Of a stretch of 64,000 nucleotides of DNA, positions 1 through 8,785 are shown piece by piece. How positions within the stretch are numbered: position 1 is the first letter of the stretch; every line of letters starts with the position of its first letter. A model generated the notes under the pieces. That model searched no databases, was not told the DNA's origin, and saw only the letters and a program-made list of their open reading frames with translations. The position numbers and the translations under genes were made by a program. This DNA is from Photorhabdus cinerea (GTDB lineage Bacteria > Pseudomonadota > Gammaproteobacteria > Enterobacterales > Enterobacteriaceae), in NCBI RefSeq assembly GCF_011189575.1, contig NZ_PUJW01000009.1, positions 132,045 to 196,044 of the forward strand, read 5' to 3'.

Positions 1-1700
1 AGACTATTTTTCACTAAACCATACTCTGCTTTACCTTCTTTTGGCTGTGGTAAAGCAAATACTGCATCAACCAATGCATTATTCTGAGGTGTACGTTGAA
101 TAACCTGAGACTCACCAAACTTAATACCAGCATCTTTCAAGACTTGTTCACCTTTGCCTTCTTTTAAAGCGGCTAACAATCTCTCACTTTCAACTTGAAG
201 CTGTTTTTCAGCTTTCTGACGCTTAACTAGTTCGGTAACCTGTTCTTTAACTTTTTCAAATGGTTGCACTGTTTCCGGTTTGTAGTTATCTACACGTAGA
301 ACAAAGGCACGATCACCTTCAACGGAGATCACATCAGAGTTAACACCTGTTGGTCCTTGTCCATCAACAAGATTACCTTCAAAAATTTCATGAATAACAG
401 AACCAAAGTTAATCTCTGCTGGCACATTGTTACGATCAAACCATCCCGTTGTCACAACCTTAGTACCTGAAGCTTCCTCAGCAGCAGCTAAGGATTCATT
501 ATCGCTAGTAGCCGCATCACTAACTTTCTGTTGTAGAGCATAGAAAGCATCTACCGCTTTTTCCTGCTTAACCGTTTTCTCAATTTCAGAGCGAACTTCA
601 GACAAAGGTTTGGTTATTTGAGGCTTAACATCATCCAAATGGAAAATGGCGAAGCCATTAGGAACCTTAATAACGGAAGAAATTTGGCCCTTCTCTTTCA
701 AATTAGCTTTTTTCATCTCTTCAGGAAGAGAATCCTCTTCCATCCAGCCAATCTCACCATTATTTTTTGCTGAAAATTTATCTGTGGATTTTTTAGCCGC
801 CAATTTACCAAAATCAGCACCTTTATTCAGCTCATCAAGCACCACTTTGGCTTCAGCTTCAGTTGAAAGCTGAATCAGGCTATACTTTTTCTGTTCTGGC
901 TGAGTATAGCGCTTCAGGTTATGCTCATAGTAAGTATCAATATCAACTGATGTGACAGAAACTTTATCTATTTCATCTGCAGCATCCATTTTGATATAGC
1001 TAACTTTCACTTCTTCAGGAGCAATAAAGCCGTCCTTTTTCAGATTGTAGTAATCTTGTAATTCTTTATCTGTTACTTCTTGCTGAGCCTGAATTTTTTT
1101 CAGCTCCAATGTCACCAAACGAACGGTTCGTTGTTGCAGAAGCAGTTCAGCATTGAGTTTTACTTCACCAGGCAGTGCAACTTCACTATCAGAAAAAGCC
1201 ATAATTAATTGCTGATTAATTAAATTCTGGCGTGTTTGTTCAGCAAAAACATCTGGACTAAAATTCAAACGATTGAGCAGTTCCAAATATTTGTTGTTAT
1301 CAAATTTACCGTTTGTCTGAAAATAAGGGGTATTTCGGATCGAATCCTTAACCTGCTCATCGCTAGCAGACAAACCTAACTCACGGGAATATTGATCAAT
1401 CAACGCATTATTAACCAGACGTTCTAAAGCCTGACTACGAATCTGCTTCATGCTTTGTTCATTACTTGCCAACACAGAGAATTTATCTCCTAGTTGTTCT
1501 TGCAACATGTTTCTCTCTTGCTGAAACGCCTGCTCTAATTGAGCACGACTGATAGTCTGGCCATTCACTTCGGCAGCATAACTACCAGTTCCACTTGTCA
1601 GATAACCCCCAACACCAGTCAGTACAAAAGACAAAATAATGAGAGCCAGCACGATTTTAAGCACAGGACTGTTTGCCGCCGTGCGTAGGTTGTCCATCAT
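1..1700 (-). CDS. ppiD: Peptidyl-prolyl isomerase PpiD (3' end outside window)
   Basis: Inner-membrane-anchored periplasmic chaperone with a parvulin-type domain, which helps newly exported outer-membrane proteins fold near the Sec translocon. The 566 visible codons begin MMDNLRTAANSPVLK, then a single membrane anchor (about residues 15-35), a SurA-N-like chaperone region and a central parvulin-like domain (about 260-360, including GEIGWMEEDSLP). Closeness to E. coli PpiD (about 623 residues) suggests the last 50-60 residues lie beyond base 1. The usual neighbour hupB lies just upstream on the same strand. The parvulin domain of this family is often catalytically weak, so the main role is probably chaperoning. 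Confidence 0.96.
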   Translation of the reverse strand, partial: MMDNLRTAANSPVLKIVLALIILSFVLTGVGGYLTSGTGSYAAEVNGQTISRAQLEQAFQQERNMLQEQLGDKFSVLASNEQSMKQIRSQALERLVNNALIDQYSRELGLSASDEQVKDSIRNTPYFQTNGKFDNNKYLELLNRLNFSPDVFAEQTRQNLINQQLIMAFSDSEVALPGEVKLNAELLLQQRTVRLVTLELKKIQAQQEVTDKELQDYYNLKKDGFIAPEEVKVSYIKMDAADEIDKVSVTSVDIDTYYEHNLKRYTQPEQKKYSLIQLSTEAEAKVVLDELNKGADFGKLAAKKSTDKFSAKNNGEIGWMEEDSLPEEMKKANLKEKGQISSVIKVPNGFAIFHLDDVKPQITKPLSEVRSEIEKTVKQEKAVDAFYALQQKVSDAATSDNESLAAAEEASGTKVVTTGWFDRNNVPAEINFGSVIHEIFEGNLVDGQGPTGVNSDVISVEGDRAFVLRVDNYKPETVQPFEKVKEQVTELVKRQKAEKQLQVESERLLAALKEGKGEQVLKDAGIKFGESQVIQRTPQNNALVDAVFALPQPKEGKAEYGLVKNS

Positions 1701-1764
1701 AAAGAGGCAAAACTCCGCTTTAGTGAAATTGAAACTACCATATTACGCTAATTCAAGCGCTAAG

Positions 1765-1797
1765 AGAAAAAAAGCGCACCAATCAATTGATGCGCTT
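1765..1797 (-). terminator. Intrinsic terminator after hupB
   Basis: An inverted repeat (AAGCGCA / TGCGCTT) is followed, read on the minus strand, by an uninterrupted T-run. It sits between hupB and ppiD, so it should end the hupB transcript. Confidence 0.75.
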
Positions 1798-1866
1798 CTA
1801 TTCTAACTTACCAAATCTGTCTCGTCAGTTTAGTTTGCCGATATAACAAGCACTGACAAACAATAT

Positions 1867-2151
1867 TTAGTTTGTGTTACCGTTAACAGCATCTTTCAAA
1901 CTCTTACCTGGACGGAAAGCAGGTACTTTAGCCGCAGCAATTTTGAGCTCTTTACCTGTCTGAGGGTTACGACCAGTACGTGCAGAACGTTCACGAACGG
2001 CAAAAGTACCGAACCCTACCAGAGCAACATCATCGCCATCCTTCAATGCACCCGTTACAGAAGAAATGAATGCATCTACTACACGCCCTGCAGCTGCTTT
2101 AGAAATGTTAGAGTCAGCAGCAATTTTGTCGATCAGTTGTGATTTATTCAC
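1867..2151 (-). CDS. hupB: DNA-binding protein HU-beta
   Basis: Small histone-like nucleoid protein that bends and compacts DNA, working as a homodimer or as a heterodimer with HU-alpha. The 94-residue product VNKSQLIDKIAADSNISKAA carries the HU signature (GFGTFAVRERSARTGRNPQTG) and the DNA-binding beta-arm with a conserved RNPQTG. I chose the GTG at 2151 because family members begin (M)NKSQLIDKIA and E. coli hupB also uses GTG; an ATG at 2166 would add five residues. The C-terminus (AVNGNTN) is about four residues longer than the usual 90. It lies between lon and ppiD with its own terminator. Confidence 0.97.
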   Translation of the reverse strand: MNKSQLIDKIAADSNISKAAAGRVVDAFISSVTGALKDGDDVALVGFGTFAVRERSARTGRNPQTGKELKIAAAKVPAFRPGKSLKDAVNGNTN

Positions 2152-2291
2152 TCTTATCATCCCCATATAGTATTTTACTATCGCATAAGAATCCTAGCGG
2201 ATAACCCGATAGCAGTGCCGTTATATCAATCCTTTCCAATATTGGCAAGAAATCATAAGACAGCAAAATATTTATCAGACAGTTCATCGAT

Positions 2292-2329
2292 ACAAAAAAG
2301 CTGGCAAGTCTGAGTTAACTTACCAGCTT
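2292..2329 (-). terminator. Intrinsic terminator after lon
   Basis: Hairpin with arms AAGCTGG(T)AAG and CTT(G)CCAGCTT, followed on the minus strand by six T residues, just past the lon stop codon. Confidence 0.75.
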
Positions 2330-2370
2330 ATATTTCATCCATAACTCTCGAAATCGTTCACTATTTTATA

Positions 2371-4725
2371 TTACTTCACTGACACCAATTCAGCACCAAA
2401 CACTGGGTTCTGCAATGTAATAGTTAAAACATCTTCAATACTCTTAACCGGATGGATCTGTAGATCTGCAATAATATTCTGGGGAATCTCCTCCAGATCG
2501 CGTTTATTCTCTTCTGGAATTAAGACCGTTTTAATTCCACCTCGATGAGCAGCCAATAGTTTCTCTTTCAAACCACCGATCGGCAGAACCAAACCACGAA
2601 GTGTAATTTCACCTGTCATAGCAACATCAGCACGAACTGGATTGCCTGTCAGACAGGAAACTAATGCTGTACACATAGCGATACCTGCACTTGGACCATC
2701 TTTGGGTGTCGCACCTTCCGGAACATGGACATGGATATCCCGTTTCTCATAGAAATCAGAGTTGATACCCAATTTATCAGCACGGGCTCGAACAACGGTT
2801 AATGCAGCCTGAATTGATTCCTGCATGACCTCGCCCAGTGAACCGGTATAGGTCAGTTTACCTTTTCCTGGAACACACGCGGTTTCAATTGTCAGTAAAT
2901 CACCACCGACCTCAGTCCATGCAAGTCCTGTAACCTGACCAATACGGTTTTCTGTATCTGCACGGCCATAGTCTACACGTTGAACACCCAGATAATCTTT
3001 TAGGTTATCTGCACTGATCTCAATGTGTTTCAAACTTTTATCCATTAGCAATGTCTTCACCGTCTTACGGCACAGCTTAGAAATTTCTCGCTCTAAGCTA
3101 CGCACCCCAGCTTCACGGGTGTAATAACGGATAATACCAATGATGGCACTGTCATCAATAGTTAATTCATGTTTTTTCAGAGCATTACGCTCAATCTGCT
3201 TAGGCAGCAAATGACGTTTAGCAATATTCAGTTTTTCATCTTCGGTATAACCGGACAGACGAATAATCTCCATACGATCCAATAATGGTGCAGGAATATT
3301 CATGGAGTTGGATGTTGCAACAAACATGACATCTGACAGATCGTAATCAACTTCCAAATAATGGTCATTAAATGCCACATTCTGTTCCGGGTCCAAAACT
3401 TCCAGTAAAGCTGAAGCTGGATCACCACGCATATCAGATGACATTTTGTCAATTTCATCTAGCAAGAACAGTGGATTTTTCACCCCAACTTTGGACATTT
3501 TTTGAATCAATTTGCCCGGCATAGATCCAATATAGGTACGGCGGTGACCACGGATTTCAGCTTCATCACGGACCCCACCCAGTGCCATACGCACATATTT
3601 CCGCCCAGTCGCTCGCGCAATAGACTGACCTAAAGAGGTTTTACCTACCCCAGGAGGGCCAACTAAACATAAAATCGGCCCTTTAATTTTGCTGATTCGG
3701 CTTTGTACTGCCAGATACTCAAGAATGCGCTCTTTAACACGCTCCAGGCCATAATGGTCGGTATCCAGAGTTTCCTGGGCGTTAATTAGATCTTTTTTAA
3801 CCTTACTGCGAGTAACCCACGGAACCTGTACCATCCAATCGATGTAACTACGGACAACAGTTGCTTCTGCTGACATAGGCGACATCATTTTCAGCTTTTG
3901 CAATTCAGCTTCAGCTTTTTCACGGGCTTCCTTTGGCATTTTTGCCGCTTCAATTTTGCGCTTGAGAGTTTCATACTCATCAGGCGCATCATCCATTTCA
4001 CCCAATTCTTTCTGAATTGCTTTCATTTGCTCATTCAGGTAGTACTCGCGCTGGCTTTTTTCCATTTGTTTCTTCACGCGGTTACGGATTCGTTTTTCTA
4101 CCTGTAATAGATCAATTTCTGATTCCATCATTGCCATCAGATATTCAAGGCGCTCAACGACATCAGACATTTCCAGAACAGTCTGTTTATCATTGAGTTT
4201 CAGTGGCATATGCGCAGCAATTGTATCAGCTAGTTTAGCTGAATCTTCAATACTGTGTAACGAGGTCAGAACCTCTGGTGGAATTTTCTTATTTAGCTTA
4301 ATGTAACCTTCAAACTGATTAATAGCTGTCCTTATCAAAACTTCCTGCTCACGCTCATCAACGATCGGTGAGTCAAGATACTCAGCCTGAGCAGAAAAAT
4401 GTTCACCATTATCAGCCAGAGTCGTGATACGAGCACGTTTCAACCCTTCAACGAGTACTTTTACAGTACCATCAGGCAGTTTTAACATCTGTAAAATAGA
4501 CGCTACTGTACCAACGGAGAAAAGGTCATTAACCCCTGGCTCATCAGTTGAAGCTTCTTTTTGCGCAACCAACATGATCTGTTTGTCATGATCCATTGCT
4601 GCTTCCAGGCAGTGAATAGATTTTTCACGCCCTACAAACAGTGGGATCACCATATGCGGGTAAACCACCACATCGCGCAAAGGCAATACAGGGATTTCTA
4701 TGCGTTCGGAACGCTCAGGATTCAT
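2371..4725 (-). CDS. lon: ATP-dependent protease Lon (LonA)
   Basis: Cytoplasmic AAA+ serine protease that degrades misfolded proteins and short-lived regulators. The 784-residue product is full length for the family. An N-terminal substrate-recognition domain (about 1-200) leads through a coiled-coil-rich region to the AAA+ module with Walker A GPPGVGKT at 356-363 and Walker B LFLLDEID near 419. The C-terminal protease domain has the Ser-Lys dyad: Ser679 in PKDGPSAG and Lys722 in GGLKEK. Downstream of clpX in the standard clpP-clpX-lon-hupB order, but with a clpX terminator and its own heat-shock-type promoter in between. Confidence 0.99.
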   Translation of the reverse strand: MNPERSERIEIPVLPLRDVVVYPHMVIPLFVGREKSIHCLEAAMDHDKQIMLVAQKEASTDEPGVNDLFSVGTVASILQMLKLPDGTVKVLVEGLKRARITTLADNGEHFSAQAEYLDSPIVDEREQEVLIRTAINQFEGYIKLNKKIPPEVLTSLHSIEDSAKLADTIAAHMPLKLNDKQTVLEMSDVVERLEYLMAMMESEIDLLQVEKRIRNRVKKQMEKSQREYYLNEQMKAIQKELGEMDDAPDEYETLKRKIEAAKMPKEAREKAEAELQKLKMMSPMSAEATVVRSYIDWMVQVPWVTRSKVKKDLINAQETLDTDHYGLERVKERILEYLAVQSRISKIKGPILCLVGPPGVGKTSLGQSIARATGRKYVRMALGGVRDEAEIRGHRRTYIGSMPGKLIQKMSKVGVKNPLFLLDEIDKMSSDMRGDPASALLEVLDPEQNVAFNDHYLEVDYDLSDVMFVATSNSMNIPAPLLDRMEIIRLSGYTEDEKLNIAKRHLLPKQIERNALKKHELTIDDSAIIGIIRYYTREAGVRSLEREISKLCRKTVKTLLMDKSLKHIEISADNLKDYLGVQRVDYGRADTENRIGQVTGLAWTEVGGDLLTIETACVPGKGKLTYTGSLGEVMQESIQAALTVVRARADKLGINSDFYEKRDIHVHVPEGATPKDGPSAGIAMCTALVSCLTGNPVRADVAMTGEITLRGLVLPIGGLKEKLLAAHRGGIKTVLIPEENKRDLEEIPQNIIADLQIHPVKSIEDVLTITLQNPVFGAELVSVK

Positions 4726-4813
4726 AGAGCTCTCTCTTCGTTTAGCTTTCGCCAGTTTTTAGGGAATCTCGTGAAACACGGTTCTCACGAGTTTCACATC
4801 ATAGAATATAAAA

Positions 4814-4843
4814 TATATGGGGACAGGAATTTGACATTCAATG
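4814..4843 (-). promoter_or_regulatory. Sigma-32-like heat-shock promoter of lon
   Basis: On the minus strand a perfect CCCCATATA -10 element lies 14 bases after an ATTGAA -35-like element, close to the RpoH consensus CTTGAAA-N13-15-CCCCATNT. It lies about 90 bases upstream of the lon start codon. Known lon genes are RpoH-controlled; here the assignment rests on sequence match only. Confidence 0.75.
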
Positions 4844-4861
4844 GTACAATACGCCAATAAA

Positions 4862-4890
4862 AACAAAATGAGGGTAACCCCCTCATTTTA
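4862..4890 (-). terminator. Intrinsic terminator after clpX
   Basis: Stem AAAATGAGGG / CCCTCATTTT with a very short loop, followed on the minus strand by GTTTTTATT. It separates clpX from the lon promoter. Because the arms are A/T-flanked on both sides it could act in either direction. Confidence 0.8.
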
Positions 4891-4933
4891 TTCAACAATA
4901 CCCAGTTTAATGAATTCCCTGTCCTGATCTCAA

Positions 4934-6205
4934 TCACTCACCAGAAACCTGAGCATCCGGTTTGCTGTAAATCAGTAATGGTGCAGATTGGCCATTGACA
5001 ACAGATTCGTCTACAACAACTTTTCCAACATTTTCCATCGATGGCAGATCATACATAGTGTCCAACAATGCACCTTCAACAATAGAACGCAGGCCACGAG
5101 CACCTGTCTTACGAGCCATTGCTTTCTTAGCAATAGCGGTCAGGGCTTCAGTTCTGAATTCCAGATCGACACCTTCGAGGTTAAATAACGCCTGATACTG
5201 CTTAGTCAACGCATTTTTAGGTTCTTTCAGAATCTGAATCAACGCTTCTTCACTCAATTCACTGAGTGTAGCAACAACAGGTAACCGTCCAATAAATTCA
5301 GGAATTAGCCCAAATTTGATCAGATCTTCTGGTTCAGCCTGTGCAAGAAGTTCACCTTCAGTCGCTTTTTCTGACTCACCTTGCACCTTCGCACCAAAAC
5401 CAATACCGGTACTGGTATTTAGACGCTGACCAATTACTTTATCCAGGCCAGCAAACGCCCCACCACAAATGAATAAGATTTTAGAGGTATCTACCTGTAA
5501 AAATTCCTGCTGAGGATGTTTACGTCCTCCCTGAGGCGGAACTGCTGCAATTGTACCTTCAATCAGTTTTAATAGTGCTTGTTGTACACCTTCACCGGAA
5601 ACATCCCGGGTAATCGACGGGTTATCAGATTTACGTGAAATTTTGTCAATTTCATCGATGTAAACAATACCGCGCTGGGCTTTTTGCACATCGTAGTCAC
5701 ATTTTTGCAGTAATTTCTGAATAATGTTTTCTACGTCTTCACCCACATATCCCGCTTCGGTCAGAGTAGTCGCATCCGCCATAGTAAAAGGGACATCGAG
5801 ATAACGGGCCAGCGTTTCAGCCAACAGCGTCTTACCACTCCCTGTCGGTCCAATGAGCAGAATATTACTTTTACCTAATTCAACACCGTTACTCATATCA
5901 CCATTACGCAACCGCTTGTAATGGTTATAAACAGCAACTGCCAGCACCTTTTTCGCCGTTTCCTGGCCGATCACATAATCATCCAGATGTTGACGGATTT
6001 CATGAGGAGTTGGTAATGCACTACGCTCACGATGTGGTACAAGCTCTTTAATTTCTTCGCGAATGATGTCGTTACATAAATCCACACATTCATCGCAGAT
6101 ATACACTGACGGGCCAGCAATCAATTTTCGCACTTCATGTTGGCTTTTCCCGCAGAAAGAGCAATACAGCAGCTTTCCTGAACCGTCTTTGCGCTTATCT
6201 GTCAT
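4934..6205 (-). CDS. clpX: ClpX, ATPase subunit of ClpXP protease
   Basis: AAA+ unfoldase that recognises tagged substrates (for example SsrA-tagged chains) and threads them into ClpP. The 423 residues include an N-terminal zinc-binding domain (CSFCGK and a CDEC pair, residues 15-40), Walker A GPTGSGKT, Walker B IVYIDEIDKI, and the IGF loop used to dock ClpP (TGIGFGAKV). Length is normal. It follows clpP on the same strand after a 143-base gap that holds a palindrome, so the two are probably co-transcribed. Confidence 0.99.
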   Translation of the reverse strand: MTDKRKDGSGKLLYCSFCGKSQHEVRKLIAGPSVYICDECVDLCNDIIREEIKELVPHRERSALPTPHEIRQHLDDYVIGQETAKKVLAVAVYNHYKRLRNGDMSNGVELGKSNILLIGPTGSGKTLLAETLARYLDVPFTMADATTLTEAGYVGEDVENIIQKLLQKCDYDVQKAQRGIVYIDEIDKISRKSDNPSITRDVSGEGVQQALLKLIEGTIAAVPPQGGRKHPQQEFLQVDTSKILFICGGAFAGLDKVIGQRLNTSTGIGFGAKVQGESEKATEGELLAQAEPEDLIKFGLIPEFIGRLPVVATLSELSEEALIQILKEPKNALTKQYQALFNLEGVDLEFRTEALTAIAKKAMARKTGARGLRSIVEGALLDTMYDLPSMENVGKVVVDESVVNGQSAPLLIYSKPDAQVSGE

Positions 6206-6288
6206 CAGTCACAACCTCACTTTATCAACTGCTACCCCAGATTCGTCTGGCAAAGCAGGAAACTTCTGCTATTACCCCGAACAACATT

Positions 6289-6314
6289 GCCTTACCAAAT
6301 GATAATGGTAAGGC
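6289..6314. repeat. Perfect 9-bp palindrome between clpP and clpX
   Basis: GCCTTACCA and TGGTAAGGC face each other across an eight-base loop. Neither strand carries a T-run, so this is not a typical intrinsic terminator. It could be an mRNA-stabilising or processing hairpin setting the ratio of clpP to clpX message. Confidence 0.6.
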
Positions 6315-6348
6315 GAATATTTATATTATAGCTTCCGGGAATAATAAA

Positions 6349-6972
6349 TTAATCGCGATGGGTAAAAATCTTATCAACCAACCCATATTCTACGGCTTCA
6401 CTTGCTGATAAGAAACGATCACGTTCTGTATCTTTCTCGATTTCTTCGAGAGGTTTGCCCGTATGCTTTGCCATCAAACTATTCATACGCGCTTTAACCT
6501 TAAGTATTTCCTGAGCATGAATTTCAATATCTGTAGCCTGCCCTTGGAAACCACCTAATGGTTGATGGATCATGACCCGGGAATTTGGCAAACAGAAGCG
6601 TTTTCCTTCTGCACCAGCGGTCAGTAAAAATGCCCCCATTGAACACGCCTGTCCCATACAGATGGTACTGACATCCGGTTTAATAAACTGCATGGTGTCA
6701 TAAATAGACATTCCCGCAGTAATCACACCACCTGGTGAATTTATATATAAGAAAATATCTTTTTCCGGATTTTCTGCCTCAAGGAACAACATCTGAGCCA
6801 CAACCAGGTTTGCCATATGATCTTCAACCTGACCCGTCAGAAAAATAATACGCTCTTTTAACAGACGTGAATAAATATCGAACGAACGTTCCCCACGTGC
6901 AGTCTGTTCAATTACCATCGGCACCAAAGCCATATGAGGCACATATTGATCCCGCTTGTCGCTATATGACAT
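6349..6972 (-). CDS. clpP: ClpP, proteolytic subunit of ClpXP/ClpAP
   Basis: Serine peptidase that forms the double-heptamer chamber of Clp proteases. The 207 residues match the E. coli precursor length. The catalytic serine is Ser111 in GQACSMGAFLL and the catalytic histidine is His136 in SRVMIHQPLGG. A short N-terminal propeptide (MSYSDKRDQYVPHM) precedes the mature ALVPMVIEQT start. The start codon is preceded by TAGGAGACGGAA. Normally tig lies immediately upstream; here an inserted block of about 2.7 kb separates them. Confidence 0.99.
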   Translation of the reverse strand: MSYSDKRDQYVPHMALVPMVIEQTARGERSFDIYSRLLKERIIFLTGQVEDHMANLVVAQMLFLEAENPEKDIFLYINSPGGVITAGMSIYDTMQFIKPDVSTICMGQACSMGAFLLTAGAEGKRFCLPNSRVMIHQPLGGFQGQATDIEIHAQEILKVKARMNSLMAKHTGKPLEEIEKDTERDRFLSASEAVEYGLVDKIFTHRD

Positions 6973-7164
6973 TTCCGTCTCCTAATAGAATTCATGTTGG
7001 TGCCATTCATAACCAATTCTACTTGAGATAAGCGATGATGACCATGATTCAAAGTTAGCCAATCAAGGGAAGACCTCCCCTGAAAAATTTTGCAATCATA
7101 TACATAATATGAAAAAGGATCTGGGGTTAATCCCACTTTTTTCAAGAAAAATCTCGCCTTCCAC

Positions 7165-7201
7165 GAATAAAAAAACCTGCAAATAAATCTGCGGGTCAGA
7201 T
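7165..7201 (-). terminator. Hairpin plus T-run, probable displaced tig terminator
   Basis: Read on the minus strand, CCCGCAGA, a short loop and TTTGCAGG (with G-U pairs) are followed by seven T residues. The 15 bases at 7187-7201 recur exactly, in inverse orientation, at 9794-9808 on the other side of the insertion. The hairpin may be the original tig terminator or a copy of it. Confidence 0.5.
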
Positions 7202-7272
7202 TATTAACAAAATGTTGACTTTTTAGTCGATACTTTGATCTAGTAAAATCTCGTGCAAAAAAGCTGACTACT

Positions 7273-7695
7273 ATGGTGAGAATGTCACTTCTTCCACAAT
7301 TTCTCTCTGAAAAAGTCTCCTTTGAGGAGCAGATGCCTGGACGTAAAATTGATGCCACTATCAATTCAATTCCGAATTTATCCTTAATAAAGCTGCTCAT
7401 CTCTACTTCGAATAACAAGCGGCCTGCCATTGACACGGTCATGCTGATAAAAATGATGTTGTTAGGTTATCTGTTTGGCATTTCAGTGAACAACATGTTA
7501 GTTCAAGAAATTTATGTTTATGTCAATGTCGTGAAGCTGACAAAATGGGTAATCAAGTGGAAAGTGGATGCGCGACGAAAAGAAACGGTAGAAAAGAGTT
7601 TGGTAGACGCGAAACAATATGATAGTTTCCCACTTTTAACTGAAACCAAAAGCAGAATTCAGGCAATCCTTAGCACACATTGTTTTGATGTATAG
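7273..7695 (+). pseudogene. Degenerate IS1182/IS5-like transposase remnant
   Basis: The open frame reads as two separate pieces of a DDE transposase joined by a deletion. The first part resembles the N-terminal dimerisation domain (KRPAIDTVMLIKMMLLGYLF followed by VQEIYVYVN, compare VREIQVNVAYRW). The later part RRKETVEKSLVDAKQYDSFP resembles the C-terminal VERSFADAKQLHG motif. The catalytic middle is missing, so no active enzyme is expected. It is one of three transposase fragments packed between clpP and the glycosyltransferase gene. Confidence 0.6.
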
Positions 7696-7938
7696 CCACT
7701 TAATGCCCATATTGAGTCGCTCATAATTAAGACCATTGCCATTTTGTCGCATACTCCTGTAATTTATCCAACGATGGAAATAAATATTTCCCCAACCAGT
7801 CATCACGGATTTTCGGTTATAACACTTAGTATAGGTATTCTGCTATAACTTATTCGTTTGGATAAAATTAAGTCTTATTTTATACTCTTCAGCCCAGTCC
7901 ATAAATTCATGGTTAATATATTTCAGGTCGTTATCACA
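7695..7938 (-). pseudogene. IS3-family transposase OrfB 3' fragment
   Basis: On the minus strand a short frame reads NCDNDLKYINHEFMDWAEEY and continues KIRLNFIQTNKL before a stop, matching the DNGPEF-HEF-DW segment of the IS3-family rve integrase core. After a deletion a second piece reads YLFPSLDKLQEYATKWQW, then shifts frame to LNYERLNMGIK, the usual C-terminal region. The catalytic glutamate region is lost. Too short and broken to function. Confidence 0.6.
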
Positions 7939-7943
7939 ATTTA

Positions 7944-8678
7944 TTGAGACAAGTACCAATCATTGAAGAAAAAATTTTATACCTTCGTAAAAATTACCAT
8001 TTTGGTAGCGCCCAAATAGGCTGGTATCTGGCTAGATATCACAATTTGAAAGTTTCCATGTCTGTAGTCTACCGTGTTCTATGCCATCATGGTCTTAACA
8101 GACCTCCTAAGAATCTCAGAAAGCGCCAAATCAAATCGATTAAACCGTATGAAAAGAAAATACCGAGACATCACGTTCAAGTGGACGTTAAGTTCCTAAA
8201 CTTCAAAGATGAGAACGGGAATAAAGTCCATAGATTCCAATACACAATAATTGATGACGCAACGCGTATAAGAGTGCTAAAAGTTTATGAAAAACATAAC
8301 CAGCCATGTTCCATTGACTTTATTAATTATGTCGTCGAAGAATTCCCTTTTCGGATCAAAATGATTCGCACAGATAATAGTCACAAATTTCAGTCGAAAT
8401 TTCATTGGCGCTGCGAGGATTTGGGGCTTGAACATGCGTATATCAGACCCACTAATCCTGATCTGAACGGGAAAGTTGAGCACTTTCACCTCACAGATAA
8501 GCAAGAATTTTACCAATTACTGAACTTACTAAAGGAGATGTAGATTTAGAAGCCAAATTAGCTGAATGGGAGGCGTCTTACAACTATCACATATCACAGA
8601 CCCCATAGTGGCTTGAAAGGCAAAACGCCTTATGAGACTCTAAAGCTATTTGTGATAAACTTAAAAATGATATATTGA
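7944..8678 (+). pseudogene. Frameshifted IS481-like transposase (rve integrase core)
   Basis: The main open frame (to 8543) has an N-terminal helix-turn-helix-like stretch (SAQIGWYLARYHNLKVSMSV) and an integrase core: HVQVDVKFLN, YTIIDDATR, then IRTDNSHKF. Two frameshifts break the end. Near 8520 the frame should move to ELTKGDVDLEAKLAEW, and near 8587 an apparent 7-base tandem duplication (TATCACA twice) moves it to YHRPHSGLKGKTPYETLK. The N-terminus is also cut by the adjoining IS3 fragment. The final stop in the restored frame is at 8678. Confidence 0.7.
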
Positions 8679-8785
8679 ACATGTGTAAGATGTTGTGTGC
8701 TCTGTACAGATTTTTTGAGCAGAACTAGCAATAAAAACTTGCAATGGTGCAAAGGGAATTATTCAGATAAAGATAGGAGAAATCG

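Noticed and set aside
6912..7442. A 176-codon minus-strand frame upstream of clpP
   Set aside because: It overlaps the start of clpP in another frame, spans the intergenic hairpins and the transposase remnant, and shows no family resemblance.
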